From positions 1-61,366 of the forward strand of contig JAIOPQ010000059.1 in the NCBI GenBank assembly GCA_021413825.1: a DNA stretch of 61,366 nt. The letters run 5' to 3'. Both the position numbers and the translations under genes were made by a program. Position 1 is the stretch's first letter, and every line of letters begins with the position of its first letter. The stretch comes from Spirochaetia bacterium (GTDB lineage: Bacteria; Spirochaetota; Leptospiria; Leptospirales; Leptonemataceae). Under the pieces are notes generated by a model. The model was not told where the DNA came from. It made no database searches and saw nothing but the letters and a program-made list of their open reading frames with translations. Shown in pieces: positions 33,259 through 41,217 of this stretch.

Positions 33259-34296
33259 ATGGAAACGGCAAAGTCAACAGGCAATTCTACGGGTGCGCTT
33301 CTCCTCAATCTTGGAACGCCAGATTCGCCGCGCGTTTTCCACGTTCGTCGCTACCTGCGACAATTCCTTTCAGATTCCAGAGTCATCGATTTGCCAGCTC
33401 CCCTGCGATTCTTATTATTAAATCTGGTTATCCTTCCCCTGCGGCCGTACAAGTCTGCTGAGGCCTACGCAAAAATCTGGACTTCGGCCGGCAGTCCGTT
33501 GCTGATTCATACGCGCGACCTGGCGTCTGAGGTGGCCCGCCAAATTCCGGGGACTTCCGTGCGTTTTGCTATGCGCTACGGAAATCCGTCGATTGAGTCC
33601 GCACTCGACGCGTTTGAGCAGGAAGGTGTCAGGAGAATCCGCGTAATCCCACTCTATCCTCAGTATGCAACTGCGTCCACGGCCTCATCCCTTGCAGAAT
33701 TGTATGAGTGCGCGGCTCGCAAGAACGATCCATTCGAGTTTGAAATTCTTCCGCCATTCTTTGCTGATCCGGATTTTGTCCGTTTAACTGCGAAGCATGC
33801 AAGCATCGCTTTAGACAAGATCACAGATCCATATGTGTTATTCAGCTTTCACGGTTTGCCCGAACGGCAGATTAAGAGGTCTACAGAAAAGCTCTCCGTC
33901 GAATCGTGTTTTTCAAGCCAGGATTGTTGTGATCATCCAGGCGAAAGGCTCAGTCTGTGCTACCGCGCACAGTCGTTTGCGACAGCACATGCAGTTGCGA
34001 AACTTGCGGGGATTAAATCCGACAGATATGAAATTGCATTTCAATCTCGCCTGGGACGGACTCCGTGGATTCGTCCCTACACCGATGAACGAATCAAAGC
34101 ACTGCCAGGGCTTGGAATAAAAAATCTGGCTGTAATCTGTCCGTCGTTTACGGCTGATTGCCTTGAGACGCTAGAAGAGATAGACATTCGTGCGCGCGAA
34201 GATTTCTTGCGGGCAGGGGGCGAGTCGTTTCACTACATACCCTGCCTGAACTCTGATGCTGAATGGGCTAGAGTTGTAGCTTCCTGGCTCAGCTGA
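33259..34296 (+). CDS. hemH: Ferrochelatase
   Basis: Inserts iron into porphyrin in haem synthesis. The 345-residue protein has GALLLNLGTPDSP, RRYLRQFLSD, MRYGNPSIESAL, IPLYPQYATASTAS, the catalytic histidine His198 in FSFHGLPERQIK, FQSRLGRTPWI and the glutamate region SFTADCLETLEEI. Four cysteines cluster at 217, 223, 224 and 234, where many ferrochelatases have a GDPY…C stretch; these may hold a [2Fe-2S] cluster. Soluble or peripheral to the inner membrane. The end overlaps the convergent DTW gene by eight bases. Confidence 0.95.
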   Translation: METAKSTGNSTGALLLNLGTPDSPRVFHVRRYLRQFLSDSRVIDLPAPLRFLLLNLVILPLRPYKSAEAYAKIWTSAGSPLLIHTRDLASEVARQIPGTSVRFAMRYGNPSIESALDAFEQEGVRRIRVIPLYPQYATASTASSLAELYECAARKNDPFEFEILPPFFADPDFVRLTAKHASIALDKITDPYVLFSFHGLPERQIKRSTEKLSVESCFSSQDCCDHPGERLSLCYRAQSFATAHAVAKLAGIKSDRYEIAFQSRLGRTPWIRPYTDERIKALPGLGIKNLAVICPSFTADCLETLEEIDIRAREDFLRAGGESFHYIPCLNSDAEWARVVASWLS

Positions 34297-34921
34297 GGTC
34301 GCTTTTAGCTTGCGATTGGTTTTTTGATTTCCAGGGATTGCGCTTTGACGCTTCCCTGCCGGTACGTCTTCCGCGTTCGCCCAGCATTGATCTAGCAAAC
34401 ATTGCAAGTTGTGCAAGTAGCTCCAATTCAATTTCCTGGCCTTCAAGCAGTCCAAGCGCTCGAAAGATCGCCTCGCAGGTGCCCAGACGATCCGGACCGC
34501 CACGGCGAAGCACGTGTATTGGCTGCAGAGCGGGAAGCCTGACGTGTTCCAGGTCTTTCAGGGAATGAATGCGCTTTCCAATTCGCGCTGCCTGATTCCA
34601 GTTTCCGTCCGGAACAATTAGTTCAATTGGCAACGTTTCATTTGCAAGAGCTGAGATTTCCCGAGCACCATCCGGATACAATAGAACGGGCAGATAGCCT
34701 GGAGTCGGTTGAAATGAATCAGTAATGGGGGCATCCTGCCTGCCATGGTAGTCAATACTTGAGTTTTCAAGGATCAGCCCTGCAATTCGACCGGTGTTTG
34801 TGGATCGTCTGGCCTCAAGCGAGTGCAATATGAGGCGCACACGGGTTCTGGTTTTGACGGTATGGATCTGATTACACAGGCAATCCGCGAGTAGAAGCCA
34901 GCATCGTTCGCAGCGGATCAC
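34289..34921 (-). CDS. DTW-domain protein (putative tRNA uridine aminocarboxypropyltransferase)
   Basis: A 210-residue protein. CERCWLLLADCLC at the N-terminus is a four-cysteine zinc-site candidate. Then come LILHSLEARRSTNTGRIA, VLLYPDGA, the family DxTW motif here as DGNW (VPDGNWNQAARI), and GTCEAIFRALGLLEG. This family transfers the 3-amino-3-carboxypropyl group of SAM to tRNA uridine (acp3U). The Thr-to-Asn change in the motif is worth noting. Starts at GTG 34921; its 3' end overlaps hemH. Confidence 0.85.
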   Translation of the reverse strand: MIRCERCWLLLADCLCNQIHTVKTRTRVRLILHSLEARRSTNTGRIAGLILENSSIDYHGRQDAPITDSFQPTPGYLPVLLYPDGAREISALANETLPIELIVPDGNWNQAARIGKRIHSLKDLEHVRLPALQPIHVLRRGGPDRLGTCEAIFRALGLLEGQEIELELLAQLAMFARSMLGERGRRTGREASKRNPWKSKNQSQAKSDLS

Positions 34922-35029
34922 CTGGCTATAGGGCTTTCAGGACACCCGGCGGCAAGAAAGAACTGAGCAAAATTTAGTAGAAGGTCGATACTGGAAAGGA
35001 CCAGGCATGGCCTGGGTCGGAGAAGTGAG

Positions 35030-36049
35030 ATGGATCGAACTTTGTTTCGTGGATTTCTGATTGTTGCGAATGCTGCATTTTTCTGGAATTGCGCCACAAC
35101 TACAATTCACACAGGAACTGGACACCTTTACAAGGATGGACGTCCGGAAGAATCGGCATATTTTGAACCACTGAGTGCGCGCGACGCTGCCCTAAAAAAT
35201 GAGCAGTGTCCATGTAAGCATGAGGCGCCCGTTGTTCAGTCAGATCCTAATACTACGGTTTCAACAAATAAAGAAGCAAAGCCAACGGATCGTTCCGCAC
35301 CTGGCTATGAGCCCAAGGAAGAAGAGGCCAGCTATTTTAATAATACGGAAGCCGTAGTCAAACCAGTCGATCCAAATGCAGAAGAATCTGGAACTGCATC
35401 ATGGTATGGACGTGATTTTGACGGAAAGCCAACAGCAAGCGGCGAACCATTTAATTCGCGTAAGCTGAGTGCTGCGCATAAAACACTCCCGCTTGGAACA
35501 ACAATCCTTGTTAAGAATACTGAGAACAATCGCGAGACAATTGTAACGGTAAACGATCGCGGACCGTTTGTGCGCGGACGCGTCCTGGACTTAAGCGAAT
35601 ACGGCGCTGAGGTACTTGGTTATAAAGAGAAAGGCCTTACGACCGTTTCAATTAAGGTCGTGCGTCTTGGAGCAACCGCAAAAGATAAGAACCCTGGTGC
35701 TACGGCCGGTGTGTTTTCCGATTCAGTTGAATCTACACAAGCGCAGGGCAACGGTCCCGAACAGGTTAAACCGGTTGCTCCACAAAGAGCAAAGGTGCAG
35801 GCTCCTGCAGACGTTCCGGACGAGAAATCATTTCAAAAATATGCGGTTCAAGTTGGCCTCTACGCAGATTATGATAACGCAGACAAGATGGGAAAATATC
35901 TCACGAGCTACGGGCATCCGGTGCATATCTTTCAGCGCGGTTCAAGCTACGTTGTGAAAGTGGGTGAGTTCAGTGATCGCTTTGCAGCCGATCAGTTGAA
36001 GACCAGACTTTCATCTGATGGCTACACTGCGTTTATCAGCGGACCGTGA
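35030..36049 (+). CDS. RlpA-family lipoprotein with SPOR domain
   Basis: A 339-residue lipoprotein. The signal ends AAFFWNC (Cys21). A low-complexity linker leads to the double-psi beta-barrel RlpA domain (about residues 118-205: ESGTASWYGRDFDGKPTASG, SAAHKTLPLGT, TVNDRGPFVRGRVLDLS), which has the usual catalytic aspartate in NDRGPF. A C-terminal SPOR domain (about 268-339: YAVQVGLYADYDNADKMG) binds denuded glycan at the septum. Acts as a septal ring lytic transglycosylase or cell-wall-binding protein. Stands alone before a repeat-rich gap. Confidence 0.9.
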   Translation: MDRTLFRGFLIVANAAFFWNCATTTIHTGTGHLYKDGRPEESAYFEPLSARDAALKNEQCPCKHEAPVVQSDPNTTVSTNKEAKPTDRSAPGYEPKEEEASYFNNTEAVVKPVDPNAEESGTASWYGRDFDGKPTASGEPFNSRKLSAAHKTLPLGTTILVKNTENNRETIVTVNDRGPFVRGRVLDLSEYGAEVLGYKEKGLTTVSIKVVRLGATAKDKNPGATAGVFSDSVESTQAQGNGPEQVKPVAPQRAKVQAPADVPDEKSFQKYAVQVGLYADYDNADKMGKYLTSYGHPVHIFQRGSSYVVKVGEFSDRFAADQLKTRLSSDGYTAFISGP

Positions 36050-36058
36050 TTGCGAACC

Positions 36059-36195
36059 ATCCGCACTGATCGGTTCCCTGTTCCATATCAGTGTTCGTCT
36101 GCGGCGGCTCAGGAATTTAGCCACAGATGTACACTGATGAATACAGATCGGCGAACCCGCTTCACTTTTTGTTCTCTGTGCACTCTGTGGTCAGT
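36059..36195. repeat. Intergenic repeats, diverged copy E (two halves)
   Basis: The gap between convergent rlpA-type and ppk1 genes holds two eroded units. One ends CAGTGTTCGTCTGCGGC. The other runs from CCACAGATGTACACTGATGA (36121) to CTGTGCACTCTGTGG (36190), with facing arms. It may act as a two-way terminator. Confidence 0.55.
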
Positions 36196-36201
36196 TAGGG
36201 C

Positions 36202-38397
36202 TTAGTTCCCAGAATCGCTTTCTACGCCGTCGCGGGCATCGCGCGCTTCCATATCTTCCGGGAATAGCCTGGAATATACTGGACCGTTTGGACTGCCCGC
36301 TGGCTGGAACATCAAGTTTCCGCCACGGTCTTTCTCTTTGAGTTCAAACTGGCGGCGGGCTTCATCTCTAAAGAATCGCTGCGAAGAGAAACTCTCACGA
36401 CCCGCTGGCGGTTCCAGCCTGCGCCAGGTGCCATTTGCAAGCAACAGGCGCGCATTATGATCGTCGCGGAAGATTGTATCGAGCACTTCGAGGATTGTGC
36501 GCTTATGATCTTCATCATCAATCGGAAACATAACTTCTACACGACGATTCAAATTTCTTGGCATCCAGTCAGCCGAGGCCAGGAATATGCGCGGATTTCC
36601 GCCGTTTTCAAAATGGAAAATACGCGAATGTTCAAGGAAACGACCCACGATAGAAATTACGCGGATCCTGCCTTCTACGCCCTCTGCTTCCGGGACCAGG
36701 CAGCAAATGCCACGAATGTTCAACTCAATTTTTACTCCGGCACGCGCTGCGCGGTAGAGTAATTGAATCATGTCTGGATCTACAAGAGCATTCATCTTTA
36801 AGCGAATATGTGCCGGCTTACCCTGCTCAGCATTCTGAATTTCTGTCATTACAAGACTTGAGAGAACTTCTCGCAGGTTGATTGGGGCGGCAGCAATTCG
36901 TTCCAGTTTTGGAAGCGACGAATAGCCCGTAAGGGCGTGAAACAGGTTGGTTACATCGTTGTTGATCTGTGGATCAGCCGTGATCAATGCGATATCTGTG
37001 TACATACGCGCTGTGTTTGGATTGTAGTTCCCTGTGGAAAGATGGCAGTAACCCTTAACGCCGTCATCTTCGCGACGGATGATTTGTAACATCTTACCGT
37101 GAATCTTTAATCCTACAAGACCGTAGACCACATGCACGCCATGCTGTTCCATCTCACGCGCACGGACAATATTACGCTCTTCATCAAATCGAGCCTTAAG
37201 CTCCATGAGGACCGTAACCTGCTTCCCATTCTCAGCAGCTTCAATGAGCGATTCAATGAGAGGACTGTCTCCTCCAGTGCGGTACATTGTCTGTTTGATT
37301 GCCATAGTCTTTGGATCACGCGACGCATAGGCAAGCACATCGATCACAGTCTGAAATGAATCATACGGATGATGGAGCAGGATATCTTTGCGGCGAATTG
37401 TCTGGAAAATCAAACTCATCTTCTTTATAGGAACTGCGTTTCGCGGAATAAACGGATTATTTGCAAGGTCTGCCCGTTCCTGGAGTGCGTTGGCGATTTC
37501 GTGGAGATCTTGAAGATTCAAAAGACCGGGTCGCTCAAAGCATTCCTCTGCTTCAAGATCCAGTTTGATGCGCAGGAAGTCTCGGACGTTAGCCGGCATT
37601 GTGTTTCGGGTAGAAAGGCGCACGGCCTCGCCCCAGCGGCGTTGCTTTAGTTCGTCTTCTATTGTAGAAAGCAAATTGTCTGAGGCTACTTCATCGATTG
37701 AAATATCAGAATTCCTTGTGATTGTAAAACCGTGGATGCTCGTAACCTGTGTGCCGGAAAATAGGTCCGCTGAGTGCAACTTGATAATCTCTTCCAGAGG
37801 GATGAATCTGCGTTGTCCGTTGGGTCCTTGAGGCAATTCAGGGAAGCGCTTGATTACCGTTGGAACTTCAATGATTGCGTAGAAATCGTGGTCGGTGCCT
37901 GGTCGTTTCAATGACACAGCCATGTTCAGTTTCCCATTTCCAATGAGCGGGAATGGATGGGAAGGATCGATTGCAAGGGGGGTCAGAATTCTAAATACAT
38001 TGTGTTCAAAGAACTGCCGGGCAAACTCGCGATCTGCAGCATCAAGCTGATTAAAATCTTCAATAAGCAAGATTCCTTTATCACGCAGGCCCGTAAAAAT
38101 ATCGCGCATGTATTGATACTGTAGATCAACCATTGCATTAACTTGTTTGTGAATTTCCTGTAGGGTCTCCTGGGCAGTTTTGCCATCGAGCTGAATCTCG
38201 TTTACAGAAGATGCAACAACCTGCTTCAGCCCGGCTACCCGAACCATGAAGAATTCGTTTAGATTGGATTCAGAGATTGCAAGAAACTTGAGCCGCTCAA
38301 GGAGAGGGTTATCATCGCGCGACGCTTCTTCAAGCACACGGAAGTTAAACTGTAACCAGGAAATCTCACGGTTAAAAAAAGGATACTGAGTCTGCAT
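36202..38397 (-). CDS. ppk1: Polyphosphate kinase 1
   Basis: Makes inorganic polyphosphate from ATP. The 731-residue protein begins FFNREISWLQFNFRVLEEA and FLAISESNLNEFFMVRVAGLK. The catalytic domains carry LLHHPYDSF, IKQTMYRTGGDSPLIESLIEAAENGKQVTVLMELKARFDEE, the phosphorylated-histidine region GLKIHGKMLQI and HLSTGNYNPNTARMYTDIAL. The second D-domain holds GICCLVPE and ASADWMPRNLNRRVEVMFP. Full length. It is 36 bases downstream of the next minus-strand gene (39090-38434), so probably co-transcribed. Confidence 0.96.
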   Translation of the reverse strand: MQTQYPFFNREISWLQFNFRVLEEASRDDNPLLERLKFLAISESNLNEFFMVRVAGLKQVVASSVNEIQLDGKTAQETLQEIHKQVNAMVDLQYQYMRDIFTGLRDKGILLIEDFNQLDAADREFARQFFEHNVFRILTPLAIDPSHPFPLIGNGKLNMAVSLKRPGTDHDFYAIIEVPTVIKRFPELPQGPNGQRRFIPLEEIIKLHSADLFSGTQVTSIHGFTITRNSDISIDEVASDNLLSTIEDELKQRRWGEAVRLSTRNTMPANVRDFLRIKLDLEAEECFERPGLLNLQDLHEIANALQERADLANNPFIPRNAVPIKKMSLIFQTIRRKDILLHHPYDSFQTVIDVLAYASRDPKTMAIKQTMYRTGGDSPLIESLIEAAENGKQVTVLMELKARFDEERNIVRAREMEQHGVHVVYGLVGLKIHGKMLQIIRREDDGVKGYCHLSTGNYNPNTARMYTDIALITADPQINNDVTNLFHALTGYSSLPKLERIAAAPINLREVLSSLVMTEIQNAEQGKPAHIRLKMNALVDPDMIQLLYRAARAGVKIELNIRGICCLVPEAEGVEGRIRVISIVGRFLEHSRIFHFENGGNPRIFLASADWMPRNLNRRVEVMFPIDDEDHKRTILEVLDTIFRDDHNARLLLANGTWRRLEPPAGRESFSSQRFFRDEARRQFELKEKDRGGNLMFQPAGSPNGPVYSRLFPEDMEARDARDGVESDSGN

Positions 38398-38433
38398 TCG
38401 GGCTCATTCTGTTCTAGCCCGAAGGCGAGGCGA

Positions 38434-39090
38434 TTACAATTTGATGAGTTGTGGCGCTCTGTAGTCAGCTTCGATGAACTCGACCTCGCGCTTACCAAAG
38501 GCCTCAACGAATGGCCCCATGTCCTTAATCGTGCGCGAAAGGTTATACCCGGCTTCCATGGTTGAAATCAGGTCCATGGCACCCACAAGTGAGGCTGCAA
38601 CCTTGATAGGGGCCATTACGAGCTTGATGAGAGGGAGTTTGGAAAGTGAGAAAAAGAACGTTAGCGAGTCTGCAACCATCTGAACCTGGCGTTTGCGCTC
38701 GTCTTTGCGCCCCGCTTCACGAATTGCGGAGGTAAGATCCTCGAAATCGATCTCTTCTGGTTTCTTATGCTTGAGGGAACCTGCGAGCAACACACGGGCC
38801 GTGTCCAGATCAAGCTCATCAGTCAATCTGTTCAGCTCAATTAGCATATGAATGTTGGCCGTCATTTCCGGGCCTGTTACGGATTTCAGTTTATTGTACA
38901 GACTATCAAGGGCTGCGTCGCGAGCCGCCTTGTTAGCTGGCGCGTAGAGGTGATGCCTGAAGAAGTCAGGAATCCCTTCATAGCCCTTCTGGCTGATCCA
39001 GTCCTCATACATGACAGCCAGACGATCGATGGTCCGGTTCACGACGAGGAGGCGGACGCTGTTCTCTTGATCATTCAAGGAATCGGTCAC
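38434..39090 (-). CDS. Conserved protein resembling the FFLEELY-motif family, unknown function
   Basis: A 218-residue, mostly helical protein. The stretch IPDFFRHHLYAPANKAARDAAL near residue 40 recalls the FFLEELY-motif family (FF…LY). A moderately hydrophobic segment (LTFFFSLSKLPLIKLVMAPIKVAASLVGAMD, about 143-173) may touch the membrane. No catalytic motif visible. It lies between the SPOR gene and ppk1 on the same strand. Role unknown. Confidence 0.7.
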   Translation of the reverse strand: MTDSLNDQENSVRLLVVNRTIDRLAVMYEDWISQKGYEGIPDFFRHHLYAPANKAARDAALDSLYNKLKSVTGPEMTANIHMLIELNRLTDELDLDTARVLLAGSLKHKKPEEIDFEDLTSAIREAGRKDERKRQVQMVADSLTFFFSLSKLPLIKLVMAPIKVAASLVGAMDLISTMEAGYNLSRTIKDMGPFVEAFGKREVEFIEADYRAPQLIKL

Positions 39091-39139
39091 CTGGTAAAGG
39101 CGCCTGAAAGGCCTTATAGTGACAAGTCTAAAACCCGAT

Positions 39140-40048
39140 TCAGGGTATCCGCACCCGAATTGGGGAGTAGTTCTTTTGGCGTAGTTTTTCTTCGATGCGC
39201 TTCAGTTCTGCATCGTCCGTGCTTTTACCCACTCGCACAGAAAACTTCCCATTGGCCTGCGTCAATCCTGCATCAAATCCCTGCTTCTTGAGCTGATCGC
39301 TCATTCTATTTGCAGCATCGCGCGAACTAAACGTGCCAAGCTGAAACGAAGAAGCCGGTTTGGCGGCGGGTACGTTAGCCAGTCGCATGGTTCCTTTTGG
39401 TTCGAGTACAGCTGATTCGCCTGCTTGAGGTTTACGATTTTTTTCTGAAGCTTGCGTCTTAGTCGTTTTAGTTTCAGGTTTCCCAGGACGTGCAACCTGA
39501 GATTTATCAGTTGCGCGTGGCTTTTCGGTTGTTTGAGTTTTATCGGCCGAGCGTTGTTTTTCTGGTTTTGAAGTTACGCGGTCGTGCCTGGTATTTTTGT
39601 CTGCACGATCTGTTTTATCTGCGCGAGCTGGCTTAACCGGTCTTTCCGTTTTTTCCTGTTTCGCCGGGCGTTTTTCAGATAGATTACTGCGTCTATCTTC
39701 GCGACGAGGTTCCCGATCGCGCGTCACAGCGTGTTTGTCTTTTTGTTCAATCGATCGGGCTTCCGGTTTTGGTTTTTCCACTTCTGGTAAAGTTGAAAGA
39801 TCACCTGGCGAAGCTAGCTTTGGCGAATCGATTTCGTTTGCTGGCAGCGAACGATCCAATCCCTGGCGAGCCGGATCCATGAACGCATCGCTGTGCGAAT
39901 CGCGCCCCGCAGGTTGGTCAGCTGTTCCGCCGAGGCCAAATCTATATCCGGTTGCAAAAGAAATAAGGAGGAACCCGACGATGAGCACACTCATCATCAA
40001 GATTCTGCCACGATCTAGATTAATTACATAAAATACACGCTTCTTCAT
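39140..40048 (-). CDS. Membrane-anchored SPOR-domain protein
   Basis: A 302-residue protein with one N-terminal helix (ILMMSVLIVGFLLISFATGY, about 16-35). A long Lys/Arg/Thr/Asp-rich disordered linker (about 80-215, with repeats of the DKTxRADK and PEK type) leads to a C-terminal SPOR domain (about 225-302: SSFQLGTFSSRDAANRMSDQL). The layout is like FtsN or DedD cell-division proteins. Starts four bases inside coaE (ATGA overlap). Probably periplasmic, septal and peptidoglycan-binding. Confidence 0.82.
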   Translation of the reverse strand: MKKRVFYVINLDRGRILMMSVLIVGFLLISFATGYRFGLGGTADQPAGRDSHSDAFMDPARQGLDRSLPANEIDSPKLASPGDLSTLPEVEKPKPEARSIEQKDKHAVTRDREPRREDRRSNLSEKRPAKQEKTERPVKPARADKTDRADKNTRHDRVTSKPEKQRSADKTQTTEKPRATDKSQVARPGKPETKTTKTQASEKNRKPQAGESAVLEPKGTMRLANVPAAKPASSFQLGTFSSRDAANRMSDQLKKQGFDAGLTQANGKFSVRVGKSTDDAELKRIEEKLRQKNYSPIRVRIP

Positions 40049-40662
40049 TTGACTCTCCGGCTTCTGATTTCTTCTATTAAAGACTGAATCTTCGGCGCCA
40101 GGTCAGCCTGCGTTTCATTGTTTGAAATCACAAGGTCTGCCCTTCTTTCTTTTTCGGCCGAACTGAATTGTAGCTCTTCTCTTCTTTTTATGTCCGAATC
40201 ACTCAAACCACGCTTCCTGAGGCGCTCATGGCGAATGGCTGGATCGGTAGAAATGCAGATGGTAAGATCAAAGTCCCCTTCAAGGCCCGCTTCAAATAGC
40301 AGGGGTACATCATAGACCAGTATGCCGCCGTCCGGAAGGCTCCCAACAGCGTCCGCGAACTTGCGTCGAATGATAGGATAGGTAAGATCGGTTAGGGCCT
40401 TGAGCCTGGTTTTATCTTCGAATACAAGATTGGCCATCCGGGCCGGCACGAGTATGTCGTTTTCAAAGGCAGGCGCAAAACGGACCCTTAGCTCGCTTTG
40501 AATTCCAGGGTCTAGAAGGGCGTCCTTGGCCAATCGGTCAGCATCAAGCACAACGGCACCACTGGCGGCAAAGACTGCAGCAGCACTGGACTTACCCGAT
40601 CCGATTGCACCCGTCAGGCCAATGAGAAATGCACTGCCAGACCATAGTATTTCCGGGACCAC
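40045..40662 (-). CDS. coaE: Dephospho-CoA kinase
   Basis: Last step of coenzyme A synthesis. The 205-residue P-loop kinase has FLIGLTGAIGSGKSSAAAVF, LDADRLAKDALL, VYDVPLLFEAGLEGDFD, and the lid REELQFSSAEKERRADLVISNN. The start is GTG 40662. Overlaps the SPOR gene downstream. Confidence 0.94.
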   Translation of the reverse strand: MVPEILWSGSAFLIGLTGAIGSGKSSAAAVFAASGAVVLDADRLAKDALLDPGIQSELRVRFAPAFENDILVPARMANLVFEDKTRLKALTDLTYPIIRRKFADAVGSLPDGGILVYDVPLLFEAGLEGDFDLTICISTDPAIRHERLRKRGLSDSDIKRREELQFSSAEKERRADLVISNNETQADLAPKIQSLIEEIRSRRVK

Positions 40663-40731
40663 GGGCCCAGGAGACCTGCATGGTTGGGAAGTACAAGTAA
40701 TTTTTTCAAGGGATTACAGGGCGGTGGGAGT

Positions 40732-40753
40732 AACCGCAGATGAACGCAGATAC
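40732..40753. repeat. Half copy of the intergenic repeat, copy F
   Basis: AACCGCAGATGAACGCAGAT then ACA matches the left arm of copies A and B. No right arm follows within the short gap before the small lipoprotein stop at 40761, so the element is truncated. Confidence 0.6.
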
Positions 40754-40760
40754 AAACCCG

Positions 40761-41132
40761 TTATAGCTTCTTAAGTATCTTAGCCTTTCCGCTGAAGTCA
40801 CGGCCATTCAACACATTCACTGTTACGTTTTCTCCATCGATAATGTCACCGTTCAGTACATTGACTGTAACTGCGCCCTGTTCGATATTTCCGCGCATTA
40901 CGTTCACGAACAGCGAACGCGTTTTTTCGCCCGCAATGTTCCCTTCCAGATAGTCGATTGTGATTCCTTTTGCGTTGAGCACGTTACCCTTTACGTATTG
41001 ATAGTGTTTGCCCCGGCCTTCAACTACGTCTCCGATTTGAATATTGATGGATGGAGTCTCTTCTTTCTGACCACAGTATGCCGCGAACCCGAGCAGGAGT
41101 ACGAGATATAACGGAGCAAGCGATTGTTTCAT
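40761..41132 (-). CDS. Small lipoprotein with short beta-type repeats
   Basis: A 123-residue lipoprotein. The signal LYLVLLLGFAAYC places the lipid on Cys20. The mature part has four to five imperfect 14-17-residue repeats beginning GN(I/V) or GDI and ending in a strand such as VTVNVLN (GNVLNAKGITIDYLE, GNIEQGAVTVNVLN, GDIIDGENVTVNVLN). This pattern suggests a small beta-solenoid. No family recognised. Divergent from the hybrid kinase gene, 85 bp away. Confidence 0.7.
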   Translation of the reverse strand: MKQSLAPLYLVLLLGFAAYCGQKEETPSINIQIGDVVEGRGKHYQYVKGNVLNAKGITIDYLEGNIAGEKTRSLFVNVMRGNIEQGAVTVNVLNGDIIDGENVTVNVLNGRDFSGKAKILKKL

Positions 41133-41217
41133 TCGGTTAAGGAATGTAGAGTCCGATCCCTGGGCTATCTGAAAATGTCTTTACTACAATTCCGATTCGG
41201 GTCTATCATCTACTTTA

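Noticed and set aside
34841..35029. Search for a tRNA or small RNA in the DTW-RlpA gap
   Set aside because: No cloverleaf, promoter-terminator pair or conserved element was visible.
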